Shown in pieces: positions 1 through 9,284 of a stretch of DNA of 64,000 bases. Source of the stretch: Gemmatimonadota bacterium (GTDB lineage Bacteria > Gemmatimonadota > Gemmatimonadetes > Gemmatimonadales > GWC2-71-9); assembly GCA_016720805.1 (NCBI GenBank), contig JADKJZ010000014.1, positions 1,054,001 through 1,118,000 on the forward strand, given 5' to 3'. Every line of letters begins with the position of its first letter. Position 1 is the first letter of the stretch. The position numbers were made by a program, and so were the translations under genes. The notes beneath the pieces are model-generated. The model saw nothing but the letters and a program-made list of their open reading frames with translations. It ran no database searches and had not been told where the DNA came from.

Positions 1-2
1 TG

Positions 3-1319
3 ATGCGTGCGGCGGTCATGGCAGTCGGGCTGAGGGAGGAGGCCGATATCGGGGTGCAGCGCCTTGCCACGGACGCGCTTGGGATGGGGCCGAATTCCCC
101 GTTCCATGCGTTTCGAACCACCCAGACGCTCATCGATGATCGCGGCGTGATCTGGATTCGGCATGGCAAGCCGACCAAGATCGCGCGAACCGCGGACGGG
201 GTCGCCCTCGAAGCGTGGCGCTACGACCGCCCTGAGGGGTCGCTCGTCCTGCAGTTTCGGGAGGAGAACTTCGACGGGCAGGCGGGGGCATCAGTCCTCG
301 TCCCGTCACTGGTGACGGCGAACCCCTTGCAGCGGGATCAACTGTGCGCCATCGATCAATCGCTGTGCACGGTCAACGCCGACCCTCGGAGCGGCATGGC
401 GCTCATGTGCGGGGGCGCGCCGTGTGATCCGACGCAGAACCCGTCGCTGGAACGCTTCCGCAGTGACGCCAAGCTCAATTCCACCGCTCGAATCCAGCGT
501 CTCAATCGCAACGGCCTCGACGCGATCACCGAAGCGACGACCACGGACGACAACGCGCGGCCATTTGCCCGCGCGTTCGCTCCCACCGTGCAGGTCTACG
601 GCCTCGACCGCGCCAGCGGCGGGGCGGGGCGTGCGGTTGTTGCCTTCGCCGTTCCCGGGACCCAGCTCGAATACACCACGCCGCCCGAGGCCGGTGGCCG
701 CGCCGTCTATCCGCTGCGCGTCGAGGTGATGCTCTCGCGCCGGAGCGACGGCACGCGCTTCGATCTCGACACGCTGCGCCGATTTGCCACGGCGGCCCCG
801 CTCGCCGGCGAGCAGTACCTCACCGGCCTGGTCGAGCTGCCGGTCGCGCCGGGGCGCTACGTCGCCACGGTGGTGCTGAGTCAGGGCGATCTCGGCTCGA
901 TCGCACGCCTCGGCGAAGTCGTCATCCCGGCCGCTCGCGCCGGATTGAGCGTCTCCGACATCGTCCTTGGCCGCGAGGGGAGCGGGGTGCGCTGGCAGTC
1001 GGGGGCGACGGCGGTGCCGCTGCATCCGTTGAACGCCTACCCGAAGGGTGGGACGGCCGAGGTGTACTACCAGTTGGCGGGGCTGAAGAGTGGCGCACGC
1101 TACGCCACCCGACTGGAACTCTTCGGCGCCGAGGACGATGCCAAGAAGCCGGCACGGCTCTCGATCGACTTCGAGAGCACAGCCACCGACACGCGGGCGG
1201 AGGTGTCCAGGTCCCTTGGGCTCCAGAACCTGGCGCCGGGGCGCTATCGGGTGCGGCTGACGGTGCGGGGTGGTGAGCAGTCGGCATCGGCACTCGCGTG
1301 GCTCACGGTGACAAAGTGA
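3..1319 (+). CDS. GWxTD-domain-like protein, 5' end probably outside the window
   Basis: The readable part is 438 residues. Around residues 40-80 it carries a stretch resembling the GWxTD family core (GVIWIRHGKPTKIART followed by an EAWRY-like segment), and the rest looks like beta-rich secreted or periplasmic sequence. Family members are usually longer and start with a signal peptide, which is absent here. The frame is open to the window edge, so the ATG at base 3 is probably internal and the gene 5'-truncated by the window. The family has no established biochemical function. The gene ends 15 bp from the convergent kinase gene, with no visible hairpin between them. Confidence 0.6.
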   Translation: MRAAVMAVGLREEADIGVQRLATDALGMGPNSPFHAFRTTQTLIDDRGVIWIRHGKPTKIARTADGVALEAWRYDRPEGSLVLQFREENFDGQAGASVLVPSLVTANPLQRDQLCAIDQSLCTVNADPRSGMALMCGGAPCDPTQNPSLERFRSDAKLNSTARIQRLNRNGLDAITEATTTDDNARPFARAFAPTVQVYGLDRASGGAGRAVVAFAVPGTQLEYTTPPEAGGRAVYPLRVEVMLSRRSDGTRFDLDTLRRFATAAPLAGEQYLTGLVELPVAPGRYVATVVLSQGDLGSIARLGEVVIPAARAGLSVSDIVLGREGSGVRWQSGATAVPLHPLNAYPKGGTAEVYYQLAGLKSGARYATRLELFGAEDDAKKPARLSIDFESTATDTRAEVSRSLGLQNLAPGRYRVRLTVRGGEQSASALAWLTVTK

Positions 1320-1334
1320 GCCGGGGCAGTCCTG

Positions 1335-3809
1335 CTACCTGGTGCCCCTGACCCGCTCCCACCGTTCCTTCGCCTGCTTCACGCGCACATGCGTCGAGTC
1401 GAGCTCGCGCGCCATCCCCTCGTAGCCTGAGCGCAGCAGCCTCTCCGCCTCCGCATGGAAGGCGGGGCCGCGCCGCGCGAGGATGTCACCGACCATGCTC
1501 TCCCCTTGGGCGATGGCCCAGTGCGTCGGCGGGAACGCGGCGCGCCGGAGTCGCAGCCCCTCGCGAGCGGTGCGCGTCCCGCGTGCCGGATCGCCGAGTT
1601 CGGCCTGGCACCATCCCAGAAAAAGGAGCGCGGTGTTGAGCGAGGCATCGCGCTCGCTCAGCCCCTTCCCGCGCAGCGCCACGATCCCCTCGGCCGGCGC
1701 AATTGCTTCGGCGCACCGTCCCGCATCGGCGAGGATGTTGATTCGCATCCGCACCGCTGCCAGTGTCCCCGGATTGTCCGCCCCGAGCGTCGCCGTGTAG
1801 ATCGCGATTGCCCGCTGCACCACGCTGTCGGCCTCGGCGTATTTGCCCTGGAAGAGCAGCGCCCCGGCGAGCGGCTGCAAGGCGTTGCCGACCCGCACAT
1901 CGCCCGGCCCACGCGTCCGCGTGAAGATCGCCGCCGCCTCACGCAGTCGCGGCTCGGCCTCCACATACCGACCGAGCGTCGCGAGCGCCGTGGCGTAGTT
2001 GGTCAGCGCCACGGCCGAGCCGACGTCGGGCCGGAGCGCGGCGATCCGGTCGGCAACCTTGGCGTACACCTCCGCCGCCTCGGCGACACGGCCCTGCTCC
2101 GAGATCGAGTTCGCGAGGTTGTTCATCCCGCGGTAGATCTCGATCGAGTCGATCCCGGGCACCTTCCCGTACATCACCAGCGAACGCCGATAGAGCGACT
2201 CGGCGCGCTCCGGCGATCCGACCTCCGTCTCCAGCCCAGCGAGGTTGTAGAGCCCGTCGGCCCGCTCGCGCAGCGACACCTGCTCGCCGAGCGAATCCTG
2301 CAGCCTGACCGCGTCAAGCATCAGCGGGCGTGCGCGCTCGTACAGCCCCATGTCGATCAGCGTCGACGCCAGCGTGTTCTTGATCGCGGCCCGCAGGTCG
2401 GGTGCGCTCGCGAACGACGAGTCGATCCGCGGAATCACCAGGTCGATCGCCTCGACCACCGTCGTCCCCTTGCCCGACTCCTGCGGCTTCGCGGCCGAGA
2501 GGACGTCGCGGAAGAACTGCGTCACCTGCGCGGTGCGCTGCTGCTCGAAGACGGCGCGGTCCCGCTCGGCGCGCGCCACCTGCGCCTGCCGCAGCGAGAC
2601 TACGGTGCCGCCAATGAGCGCCACCACAGCCAGCGCAGCGGCGGCCACCGCCATCCGGTTGCGCCGCGCGAACTTCCCCAGCCTGTAGCCGATCGTGTCC
2701 GGCTGTGCGAGCACCGGCAGGCCGCCGAGATAGCGCTGCAGGTCGTCGCCGAGTTGCTGCGCCGTCCGGTACCGGCGCTCCGCCTCGGGACGCAACGCCA
2801 TGAGGACGATCGAGTCGACGTCGCCGGCGAGTGACCGACGGAGCCGGGCGGCCGTGTCCTGCTCGCTGACCGCCGACTCCGCCGTCACCGCGCGGCTCGG
2901 TGCCGTTGGCACGCCGCGCTCGACCAGGGCACCGCGCGCCGTGGGCGCGAAGGGCCGCACGCCGGTCACCAGTTCGTAGAGCACCACGCCGAGCGAGTAG
3001 ATGTCGCTGGCCGTGGTGACTTCGCCGCCGAGGAGCTGCTCTGGCGAGGCATACGCCACCGTCATCGGCGTGACGCCGGTGTGCGTCAGGTCGTCCCCAC
3101 CCAGCTGGGTCGGATCGGCGAGCTTGGCAATGCCGAAGTCGAGCAGCTTGACGGTGCCATCCTCGGCGACGAGGATGTTGCCCGGCTTGAGGTCGCGATG
3201 GATGACGAGGTGCTCGTGGGCGTACTGCACCGCGGCGCAGACCTGGCGAAAGAGCGCCAGCCGGTCGCGGAGCCCGAGATGACGGGCCGTGCACCACTGG
3301 TCGATCGGCTGCCCCTCGACGTACTCCATGATGAAGTACGGCTCGCCCTCCGCCGTGACGCCGCCGTCGAGCAGCGCGGCGATGTTCCGGTGTTCGAGGC
3401 GTGCCAACAGCTGCCGCTCGCGCTGGAAGCGGGCGAGCGCCTGCGTCCGGTCGCCGAGCAGGGAGACCATCTTGATCGCGACGCGCTTGCGGTACTGGTC
3501 GTCGGCGCGGTGCGCCTCGTACACCGTTCCCATCCCGCCCTGACCGATCTCCCGCAGCAACTCGTACTGCCCGACCCGTCGGCCCATCGTCGGCACCGTG
3601 TCACGGGCGTCAGTCAGTGGCATCGAGGCCGCCTGCTCGAATCGTTCGCCGACGTCGTCGGCCGATGCGAGCAGGGAGGAGATCTCAGCGTGGAGCGGAG
3701 CGTCGTGCGCCAGCGCCGCCAGACGCGTGGCGCGCTCGGCGGCCGGGAGGTCGATCAATTCTGCAAAGAGTGCGGAAATCTCGCCCCAGCGATCCGCCGG
3801 CAGCGCCAC
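1335..3809 (-). CDS. Serine/threonine protein kinase with TPR sensor region
   Basis: This 824-residue protein starts with GTG, two bases after the stop of the sigma gene, so the two are cotranscribed. A helical N-terminal segment of about 75 residues precedes a PknB-type kinase domain (roughly residues 80-345). That domain has a glycine loop (GQGGMG), the VAIK lysine, the HRDLKPGN catalytic loop, DFG and an SPEQ activation segment, so it should be active. One membrane segment follows at about residues 380-405 and then a C-terminal half of TPR-like helical pairs. The layout places the kinase in the cytoplasm and the TPR region outside it. Kinases of this build commonly neighbour ECF sigma factors in Gemmatimonadota and Acidobacteria. 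The substrate is unknown. Confidence 0.9.
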   Translation of the reverse strand: MALPADRWGEISALFAELIDLPAAERATRLAALAHDAPLHAEISSLLASADDVGERFEQAASMPLTDARDTVPTMGRRVGQYELLREIGQGGMGTVYEAHRADDQYRKRVAIKMVSLLGDRTQALARFQRERQLLARLEHRNIAALLDGGVTAEGEPYFIMEYVEGQPIDQWCTARHLGLRDRLALFRQVCAAVQYAHEHLVIHRDLKPGNILVAEDGTVKLLDFGIAKLADPTQLGGDDLTHTGVTPMTVAYASPEQLLGGEVTTASDIYSLGVVLYELVTGVRPFAPTARGALVERGVPTAPSRAVTAESAVSEQDTAARLRRSLAGDVDSIVLMALRPEAERRYRTAQQLGDDLQRYLGGLPVLAQPDTIGYRLGKFARRNRMAVAAAALAVVALIGGTVVSLRQAQVARAERDRAVFEQQRTAQVTQFFRDVLSAAKPQESGKGTTVVEAIDLVIPRIDSSFASAPDLRAAIKNTLASTLIDMGLYERARPLMLDAVRLQDSLGEQVSLRERADGLYNLAGLETEVGSPERAESLYRRSLVMYGKVPGIDSIEIYRGMNNLANSISEQGRVAEAAEVYAKVADRIAALRPDVGSAVALTNYATALATLGRYVEAEPRLREAAAIFTRTRGPGDVRVGNALQPLAGALLFQGKYAEADSVVQRAIAIYTATLGADNPGTLAAVRMRINILADAGRCAEAIAPAEGIVALRGKGLSERDASLNTALLFLGWCQAELGDPARGTRTAREGLRLRRAAFPPTHWAIAQGESMVGDILARRGPAFHAEAERLLRSGYEGMARELDSTHVRVKQAKERWERVRGTR

Positions 3810-3811
3810 CC

Positions 3812-4378
3812 TCAGGCCGCCTGCAGTTCGCGGTGCAGCCAGGCGCGGGCCAAGGTCCAGTCACGCTTCACGGTGGCGGGAGAGATGCCGAGGACGTCCG
3901 CGCTCTCCTCGATCGAGAGCCCCACGAAGTAGCGGAGCTCGACGATTTTCGCCTGGCGCGCGTCGAGGGCGGCGAGGCGGTTGAGGGCCTCGTCGACGGC
4001 CACCACTTCTTCACTCGGCGCGCCATCGGCCAGATCGACCTGCGAGTCGAGGGTCACCTGATGCTTGGCACCGCGCTTCTGCGCATTCCGGCGGCGGGCG
4101 TGTTCCACCAGGATCCGGCGCATCGCCTGGGCGGCGATGCCGAAGAAGTGGGCGCGGTTCTCCCAGGTCGGCGTGGTGCCGCCGGTCAGCCGGAGGAACG
4201 CCTCATGGACGAGCGCGGTGGCCCCCAGGGTGTGGTCGTCCCGTTCCAGCCGGAGCTGTCCGGCGGCCATCCGCTTCAGCTCGTCGTACACCACGGGGAG
4301 CAGTGCCGACAGGGCGTCGGGACTGCCGCTCGAGGCGGCGGCGAGGAGGGTGGTCACGTCGGAACGGGCAGCGTCCAT
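3812..4378 (-). CDS. ECF-type RNA polymerase sigma factor (TIGR02999-like)
   Basis: The 188-residue protein has region 2 at the N-terminus (YDELKRMAAGQL, then HEAFLRL and RAHFFGIAAQAMRRILVEHA) and region 4 at the C-terminus (ELRYFVGLSIEESADVLGIS followed by VKRDW). This matches the ECF subfamily that lacks an adjacent classical anti-sigma factor and is paired with a Ser/Thr kinase. The ATG at 4378 was chosen because homology begins there; the frame stays open far upstream but that part overlaps yggS. Phosphorylation by the downstream kinase is a plausible mode of control, by inference from gene order. It is divergent from yggS. Confidence 0.9.
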   Translation of the reverse strand: MDAARSDVTTLLAAASSGSPDALSALLPVVYDELKRMAAGQLRLERDDHTLGATALVHEAFLRLTGGTTPTWENRAHFFGIAAQAMRRILVEHARRRNAQKRGAKHQVTLDSQVDLADGAPSEEVVAVDEALNRLAALDARQAKIVELRYFVGLSIEESADVLGISPATVKRDWTLARAWLHRELQAA

Positions 4379-4404
4379 CGGTCCGTGGGGTTGGGAGGGA
4401 TACC

Positions 4405-4435
4405 GGATACTCCCCCGGCACGGGGGTGGCGTCAA
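4405..4435 (-). promoter_or_regulatory. Putative promoter or operator of the sigma-kinase operon
   Basis: On the minus strand a TTGACG box (4430-4435) is followed by a small palindrome, CCCCCG-TGC-CGGGGG (about 4412-4426), and then by GTATCC (4405-4410). The element lies 27-57 bases before the sigma start codon. It could be the sigma factor's own promoter or an operator. Spacing from TTGACG to a TATCCG box is about 20, which is wide for a housekeeping promoter. Confidence 0.35.
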
Positions 4436-4473
4436 GGTGGGGGGCGGGACGGGCTTGGCCACCCCCCTCCGGC

Positions 4474-4479
4474 TATATT
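4474..4479 (+). promoter_or_regulatory. -10 element (TATATT) just before yggS
   Basis: TATATT ends only 8 bases before the yggS ATG, so a transcript starting about 7 bases after it would be nearly leaderless. No convincing -35 box is seen at the normal distance; TTGGCC at 4455-4460 is too close. Confidence 0.45.
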
Positions 4480-4487
4480 TCCCAGTT

Positions 4488-5177
4488 ATGCCAGAACCGG
4501 GCCTCACGGGCCGAATCGCCGCCATACGGGGCGTGATCGCCGAGCAGCAGCAGGCCGCCGGCTGGACCCACCCGGTGCGGATAGTGGCGGTGACCAAGAC
4601 GCACGGTCCGGAGACCATCCGGGCCGCCGCGGCCGCCGGATTGGACGCCGTCGGCGAGAACCGGGTCCAGGAGGCCCTCCCCAAGATGGAGGCGACCGCC
4701 GACCTCACCGTCGAGTGGCACCTGATCGGGGGACTCCAGCGGAACAAGGCGCGGCAGGCGGTCGGGAAGTTCGCGCTGATCCACTCCGTGGACCGCGCCG
4801 ACCTGGCCGCCGAGCTCGACCGCCGCGCCGAGTCAGGCGCCGTGCAGCCGGTCCTGGTGCAGGTGAACTGTTCCGCCGAGCCGCAGAAGGGCGGGGTGGA
4901 ACCGGCCGACCTCGCAGCGCTGCTCGACGCGATGCGCGCAATGCCGCGCCTCCGGGTCGATGGCCTGATGACGATGGCCGAGTTCACCGACGACGAAACC
5001 GTGCAGCGACGGACCTTTGCCCTGCTGCGCACGCTGCGAGACCAGATGCAGGCCGAGGGTCACCGGCTCCCCGAGTTGTCGATGGGGATGTCGGGGGACT
5101 ACCCGGCCGCCGTGGCAGAGGGAGCAACGATGCTTCGCCTCGGATCGATTCTTTTCGGGCCTCGGCCCCAACCCTGA
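4488..5177 (+). CDS. yggS: YggS family pyridoxal phosphate homeostasis protein
   Basis: The 229-residue protein is a single TIM-barrel domain of the alanine racemase N-terminal fold. It carries the PLP lysine in VAVTKTHGPE, the GENRVQE motif, EWHLIGGLQRNK and a C-terminal SMGMSGDYPAAV phosphate-binding loop. Proteins of this family bind PLP, have no known catalytic activity and help balance vitamin B6 and amino-acid metabolism. The ATG at 4488 directly follows a TATATT box. It is the first gene of a run that continues into ileS after 11 bases. Confidence 0.93.
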   Translation: MPEPGLTGRIAAIRGVIAEQQQAAGWTHPVRIVAVTKTHGPETIRAAAAAGLDAVGENRVQEALPKMEATADLTVEWHLIGGLQRNKARQAVGKFALIHSVDRADLAAELDRRAESGAVQPVLVQVNCSAEPQKGGVEPADLAALLDAMRAMPRLRVDGLMTMAEFTDDETVQRRTFALLRTLRDQMQAEGHRLPELSMGMSGDYPAAVAEGATMLRLGSILFGPRPQP

Positions 5178-5188
5178 CCGACGACCAC

Positions 5189-8100
5189 GTGAGCGCTGAC
5201 GAAACACCCTCGACCAATCCCACCGCCGCCCGCCACCCTGCGTGGCCGGACGGTGGCGCCGACGCGCTCGAGCGCGATCTCCTCGCGCGCTGGGAATCGG
5301 AGGGGCTCTTCCAGCAGGTGCAGGCCGCGACCGCCGATGGCGAAGGCTTCGTATTCTTCGAGGGTCCGCCGACCGCCAATGGTCGCCCCGGCATTCACCA
5401 CGTCTTCTCGCGCACGATCAAGGACCTGATCTGCCGCTACCAGGCGATGCAGGGGAAGCGCGTCACGCGGATCGCCGGCTGGGACACGCACGGCCTCCCG
5501 GTCGAGCTCGAGGTCGAGAAGCAACTCGGCTTTGCCGGCAAGAAGGACATCGAAGCGTATGGCGTCGCCGAGTTCTCGAAGAAGTGCCTCGAGAGCGTCT
5601 TCACCTATCGTGACGAATGGGTGCAGCTCTCGAACCGCACCGGTTACTGGCTCGATTACGACAACGCCTACGTGACCTGCACGAAGGAGTATGTCGAGTC
5701 GGTCTGGTGGTTGCTGCAGCGGCTCTTCCAGAAGGAGCTGCTCTACCGCGGCCATCGCGTCTCGCCGTACTGCCCGCGCTGCGGCACGGTGCTGTCGTCG
5801 CACGAACTCGCGCTGGGCTACGCCGAGGTGAAGGACAAGTCGGTGTACGTCACCTTCCCGCTGAGCGATGGCTCGGGGCGCGAGCTCGTCGTCTGGACCA
5901 CCACGCCGTGGACGTTGCCGAGCAACGTGGCGGTCGCGGTGAATCCGGAGCTGGAGTACGCGGAGTTCACGTCGCCGGCGCATCCGGGGCGGACCTTCGT
6001 GCTCGCGGCGTCGCGTGCGGCCAAGGCAGCAGAGCTGCTGGGCGAGGGCACCACGATGGGCGCCAGTGTGCCGGGGGCGCAACTCGCCGGGCTCCGCTAC
6101 GCGCGGCCGTTCGACATCGTGACGATGCCGGCCGACGGGGCGCATTCCATTGTGGTGACGGGCGCGTTCGTCACCGCCGATGACGGCTCGGGCCTGGTGC
6201 ACATGGCGCCCGCCTTCGGCGCGGACGACTACGCCGCGGGCCGCGAGCATGGCCTCGCCCTGGTGCGGCCCGTTGCGGGCGACGGCACCTTCGTCGGCAC
6301 GTCGTGGCCGGAGCTGAATGGCAAGCTCGTGACGGCCGACGACACCAACGAGATGCTGATCCGGAAGCTCAAGGAGCTCGGCCGGCATCTCAAGACTGAG
6401 CAGTACATCCACAGCTATCCGCACTGCTGGCGCTGCCACAGCAAGCTGATCTACTACGCCCGCGAGTCGTGGTTCGTGCGGACGTCGTCGGTCAAGGCGC
6501 GGATGCAGGAGCTGAACGCCGGGATCGCGTGGCACCCGCCCGAAGTCGGCACCGGACGGTTCGGCGAATGGCTCGGCAACAACGTCGACTGGGCGCTGTC
6601 ACGCAAGCGCTACTGGGGCACGCCGCTGCCGATCTGGGTCAGCGACCGCGACCCGGAGTATGTCGAGGTGATCGGCTCCTATGCGGAGCTCAAGGAGAAG
6701 GCCGGCTTCACGCCGACCGGCGACCTCGACGTGCACAAGCCGTGGGTTGACGAGATCACCTGGCCCGCGCCGGGCGGTGGCACCATGCGCCGCGTGCCGG
6801 AAGTGATCGACACCTGGTTCGACTCGGGGTCGATGCCGTACGCGCAGTGGCACTATCCGTTCGAGAACGTCGACCAGTTCGAGCGGCACTTCCCGGCCGA
6901 CTACATCTGCGAGGGGATCGACCAGACGCGCGGCTGGTTCTACTCGCTGCTGGCGATCGGCACGGCGGCGTTCGATGCCGCACCGTATCGCAATGTCATC
7001 GTGAACGAGCTGGTGCTCGACGCCAGCGGCCAGAAGATGTCGAAGAGCAAGGGCAACGTCGTCGATCCGTGGAAGCTGGTCGAGAAGCACGGCGCCGATG
7101 CGGCGCGTCTCTACATGGTGCTCTCGAGTCAGGTCTGGCAGCCGAAGCGCTTCGACGAGCGGCAACTCGTCGAGACCGCAGGTGGCTTCCTCAACACGCT
7201 GCGCGCGTCGTACCACTTCTTCTCGCTGTACGCCGGCCCCGATGGCGCGGCGGCCCCGGCCGCGGCGGACCGTCCCCTCGCCGATCGCTGGCTGCTGGGG
7301 CGTCTCGACGCCACGGTGGCGGCGGTGCGGGCGGCGTTCGATGGCTACGACGTGACCACTGGTGTGCGCGCGCTGACCGAGTTCGTCGTCGACGATCTGT
7401 CGAACTGGTGGGTGCGGCTCAATCGTGGTCGCTTCTGGGCGCCCGGCCGCGAGGCCGATCCGTCGGCGGTGGCCACCATGCGCGAGGCGCTCGTCTCGGT
7501 GTCGCGCCTGCTCGCCCCGGCGGCGCCGTTCGCCAGCGACTGGCTCCACCGGGCGATGACGGGAACCTCGGTGCACCTGGCGCCGTTCCCGGTGGATGCT
7601 GGCCGCCTGGACCCGGCGCTCGATCGGGCCATGGACGGCATCCGGCGCCTGGCCTCGCTCGGCCGTGCGGCGCGCGAGACGGCATCGCTTCGGGTCCGGC
7701 AGCCGCTCGCCACGATCCGCGTGGCCGTCCCGGTCGAGGTGCGCGGCGCCGACTTCGACGCGTTGATTCCGCTGCTGCAGGGCGAGACCAACGTCAAGCG
7801 TGTCGAGATCGTGACGTCGGACGCCGATCTTGTCCGTCTGCGCGGCAAGCCGAACTTCCGGACCCTCGGCAAGCGCTTCGGCGCCGAGGTGAAGGGGGTC
7901 GCCGCGTCGGTGGCGTTGCTCACGGCCGAGCAGCTCCGCGCACTGGAGCAGGGCGAGAGCGTGACTGCCGATTACCTGCTCCTCCCCGAGGACGTGACCA
8001 TCGAACGGGAAGTGGTCACCGATTGGCCCGTGGCGAGCGCGGGGCCGTTCGTGGTCGCGCTCGATCCGGTGGTGACGCCGGCGCTGGCCCAGGAAGGGCT

Positions 8101-8395
8101 CGCGCGCGAGTTGGTGAGCCGTGTCCAGCGGCTCCGGAAGGATGCCGGCTTTGCGGTGAGCGCGCGCATTGCGCTCTCGTTGACGGGAGATGCCGCATTG
8201 CTTGACGCGGCGCGGGTGCATCAGGAATACATCGCCGGCGAGACGCTGGCGCGCGAGTTCACGATCGGGGAGGCCGCGACGGAGCCTGATCGGCAGGAGG
8301 CATTCGAAGTCGAAGGACACGCTGGCGCACTCGCGGTACGCCAGCTCGGGAACGGTCGGACCCCTTCCGGCCCTGCACAGGTGAACGCATCGTGA
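5189..8395 (+). CDS. ileS: Isoleucyl-tRNA synthetase, eukaryote-like (type 2) form
   Basis: This 1068-residue class I synthetase charges tRNA-Ile with isoleucine. The HIGH signature appears as GIHH in PPTANGRPGIHHVF, and the KMSKS loop is intact (GQKMSKSKGN). The editing domain lies between them, with cysteine pairs at CPRC and CWRC. The C-terminus is long and lacks the usual bacterial zinc-binding tail, which fits the mupirocin-tolerant eukaryote-like clade (family knowledge plus inference). A GTG at 5189 is taken as start because similarity begins just after it; the frame is open for 1.5 kb upstream but that overlaps yggS. Its stop overlaps the dksA-like start. Confidence 0.95.
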   Translation: MSADETPSTNPTAARHPAWPDGGADALERDLLARWESEGLFQQVQAATADGEGFVFFEGPPTANGRPGIHHVFSRTIKDLICRYQAMQGKRVTRIAGWDTHGLPVELEVEKQLGFAGKKDIEAYGVAEFSKKCLESVFTYRDEWVQLSNRTGYWLDYDNAYVTCTKEYVESVWWLLQRLFQKELLYRGHRVSPYCPRCGTVLSSHELALGYAEVKDKSVYVTFPLSDGSGRELVVWTTTPWTLPSNVAVAVNPELEYAEFTSPAHPGRTFVLAASRAAKAAELLGEGTTMGASVPGAQLAGLRYARPFDIVTMPADGAHSIVVTGAFVTADDGSGLVHMAPAFGADDYAAGREHGLALVRPVAGDGTFVGTSWPELNGKLVTADDTNEMLIRKLKELGRHLKTEQYIHSYPHCWRCHSKLIYYARESWFVRTSSVKARMQELNAGIAWHPPEVGTGRFGEWLGNNVDWALSRKRYWGTPLPIWVSDRDPEYVEVIGSYAELKEKAGFTPTGDLDVHKPWVDEITWPAPGGGTMRRVPEVIDTWFDSGSMPYAQWHYPFENVDQFERHFPADYICEGIDQTRGWFYSLLAIGTAAFDAAPYRNVIVNELVLDASGQKMSKSKGNVVDPWKLVEKHGADAARLYMVLSSQVWQPKRFDERQLVETAGGFLNTLRASYHFFSLYAGPDGAAAPAAADRPLADRWLLGRLDATVAAVRAAFDGYDVTTGVRALTEFVVDDLSNWWVRLNRGRFWAPGREADPSAVATMREALVSVSRLLAPAAPFASDWLHRAMTGTSVHLAPFPVDAGRLDPALDRAMDGIRRLASLGRAARETASLRVRQPLATIRVAVPVEVRGADFDALIPLLQGETNVKRVEIVTSDADLVRLRGKPNFRTLGKRFGAEVKGVAASVALLTAEQLRALEQGESVTADYLLLPEDVTIEREVVTDWPVASAGPFVVALDPVVTPALAQEGLARELVSRVQRLRKDAGFAVSARIALSLTGDAALLDAARVHQEYIAGETLAREFTIGEAATEPDRQEAFEVEGHAGALAVRQLGNGRTPSGPAQVNAS

Positions 8396-8775
8396 CCAAG
8401 ACCCAGCTCAAGCATCTCGAGGGGCGGCTCCTGGAGGAGCGCGCGCGCGTCATGAAGGAACTCGGCTACTACGACGAGCAGTTCAACAACACGCTGCAGG
8501 GCGCCGACGGCGACCTCTCGTCGTATTCGCTCCACATGGCCGATCAGGGCACCGATGCCATGGAACGCGAGAAGCAGTTCCTGATGGCCTCCAAGGAAGG
8601 CCGCTACCTGTGGCACCTCAACGAGGCGCTCCGCCGGCTGTACAACAGCCCCGCGAATTTCGGCAAGTGCCATCAGTGCGGCGCGCTGATCGACTTCGAG
8701 CGGCTCGACGCGCTGCCCCACGCCCGGCTCTGCATCTCCTGCAAGGAGAAGGAAGAGGATGCCAAGAAGCGCTGA
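8392..8775 (+). CDS. DksA/TraR family zinc-finger regulator
   Basis: The 127-residue protein has an N-terminal coiled coil (roughly residues 5-80) and a C4 zinc finger near the C-terminus (CHQC and CISC). DksA-type proteins enter the RNA polymerase secondary channel and tune transcription with ppGpp. The acidic tip expected between the helices falls around GADGDL. The GTG start overlaps the ileS stop (GTGA), so the two genes are translationally coupled. Its 3' end overlaps lspA by 17 bases. Assignment to the family is firm; equivalence to E. coli DksA is not. Confidence 0.88.
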   Translation: MTKTQLKHLEGRLLEERARVMKELGYYDEQFNNTLQGADGDLSSYSLHMADQGTDAMEREKQFLMASKEGRYLWHLNEALRRLYNSPANFGKCHQCGALIDFERLDALPHARLCISCKEKEEDAKKR

Positions 8776-9268
8776 TCGCCGGGTCCCGTTCTGGGGCGTG
8801 CTCGCCGTCACCGTGCTGCTCGACCGGATCACCAAGATGATCGCGGAGAGCCGTCTGGTGTGGGGCGACGCGCCCATCCCGGTCATCGGGGACTTCACCC
8901 GGTGGCGGCTGGTGTACAACACCGGCGCCGCCTTCGGCCTCCACCTCGGCAGTTACTCGCGCTGGGCCTTCATGCTGATCGCCTGCGTGGCCGTCGTCGT
9001 GCTGTACAAAATGTGGCGGGAGGCCGACGTGGCCGACCGCTTTCGTCAGCTCGCCCTCGCCTTCGTGGCGGGCGGCGCCGTCGGCAACCTCATCGACCGG
9101 GTCCTCTCGGCACGCGGGGTCGTCGACTTCATCGACATGGGGATCGGCGAAGGCTTGCGCTGGCCGACCTACAATGTCGCCGACATCGCTGTCACCTGCG
9201 GGGCGCTCGCCCTCGCGATTTCTCTCTGGCGCGAGGATGCGCGGCGCGCTCCCGCGCCGACCGCCTAG
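8759..9268 (+). CDS. lspA: Lipoprotein signal peptidase II
   Basis: The 169-residue integral membrane aspartic peptidase cleaves prolipoprotein signal peptides ahead of the lipidated cysteine. Four hydrophobic segments are visible. The two catalytic aspartates sit in the GNLIDR motif and in the YNVADIAV motif near the C-terminus, and the NTGAAFG motif is present. The ATG lies within the end of the dksA-like gene. The lipoprotein gene at 61 kb is a likely substrate in the same window. Confidence 0.95.
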   Translation: MPRSADRRVPFWGVLAVTVLLDRITKMIAESRLVWGDAPIPVIGDFTRWRLVYNTGAAFGLHLGSYSRWAFMLIACVAVVVLYKMWREADVADRFRQLALAFVAGGAVGNLIDRVLSARGVVDFIDMGIGEGLRWPTYNVADIAVTCGALALAISLWREDARRAPAPTA

Positions 9269-9284
9269 GCGGTCAGGCCCGGTC

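Noticed and set aside
3617..5188. Upstream extension of the ileS frame
   Set aside because: The open frame runs back through yggS and the antisense of the sigma and kinase genes, but similarity to IleRS starts at the GTG at 5189 and the extension has no sensible composition.
6599..8320. Long minus-strand open frame (573 codons) opposite ileS
   Set aside because: It mirrors the codon structure of ileS in GC-rich DNA, has an arginine/histidine-rich composition and no recognisable domain.
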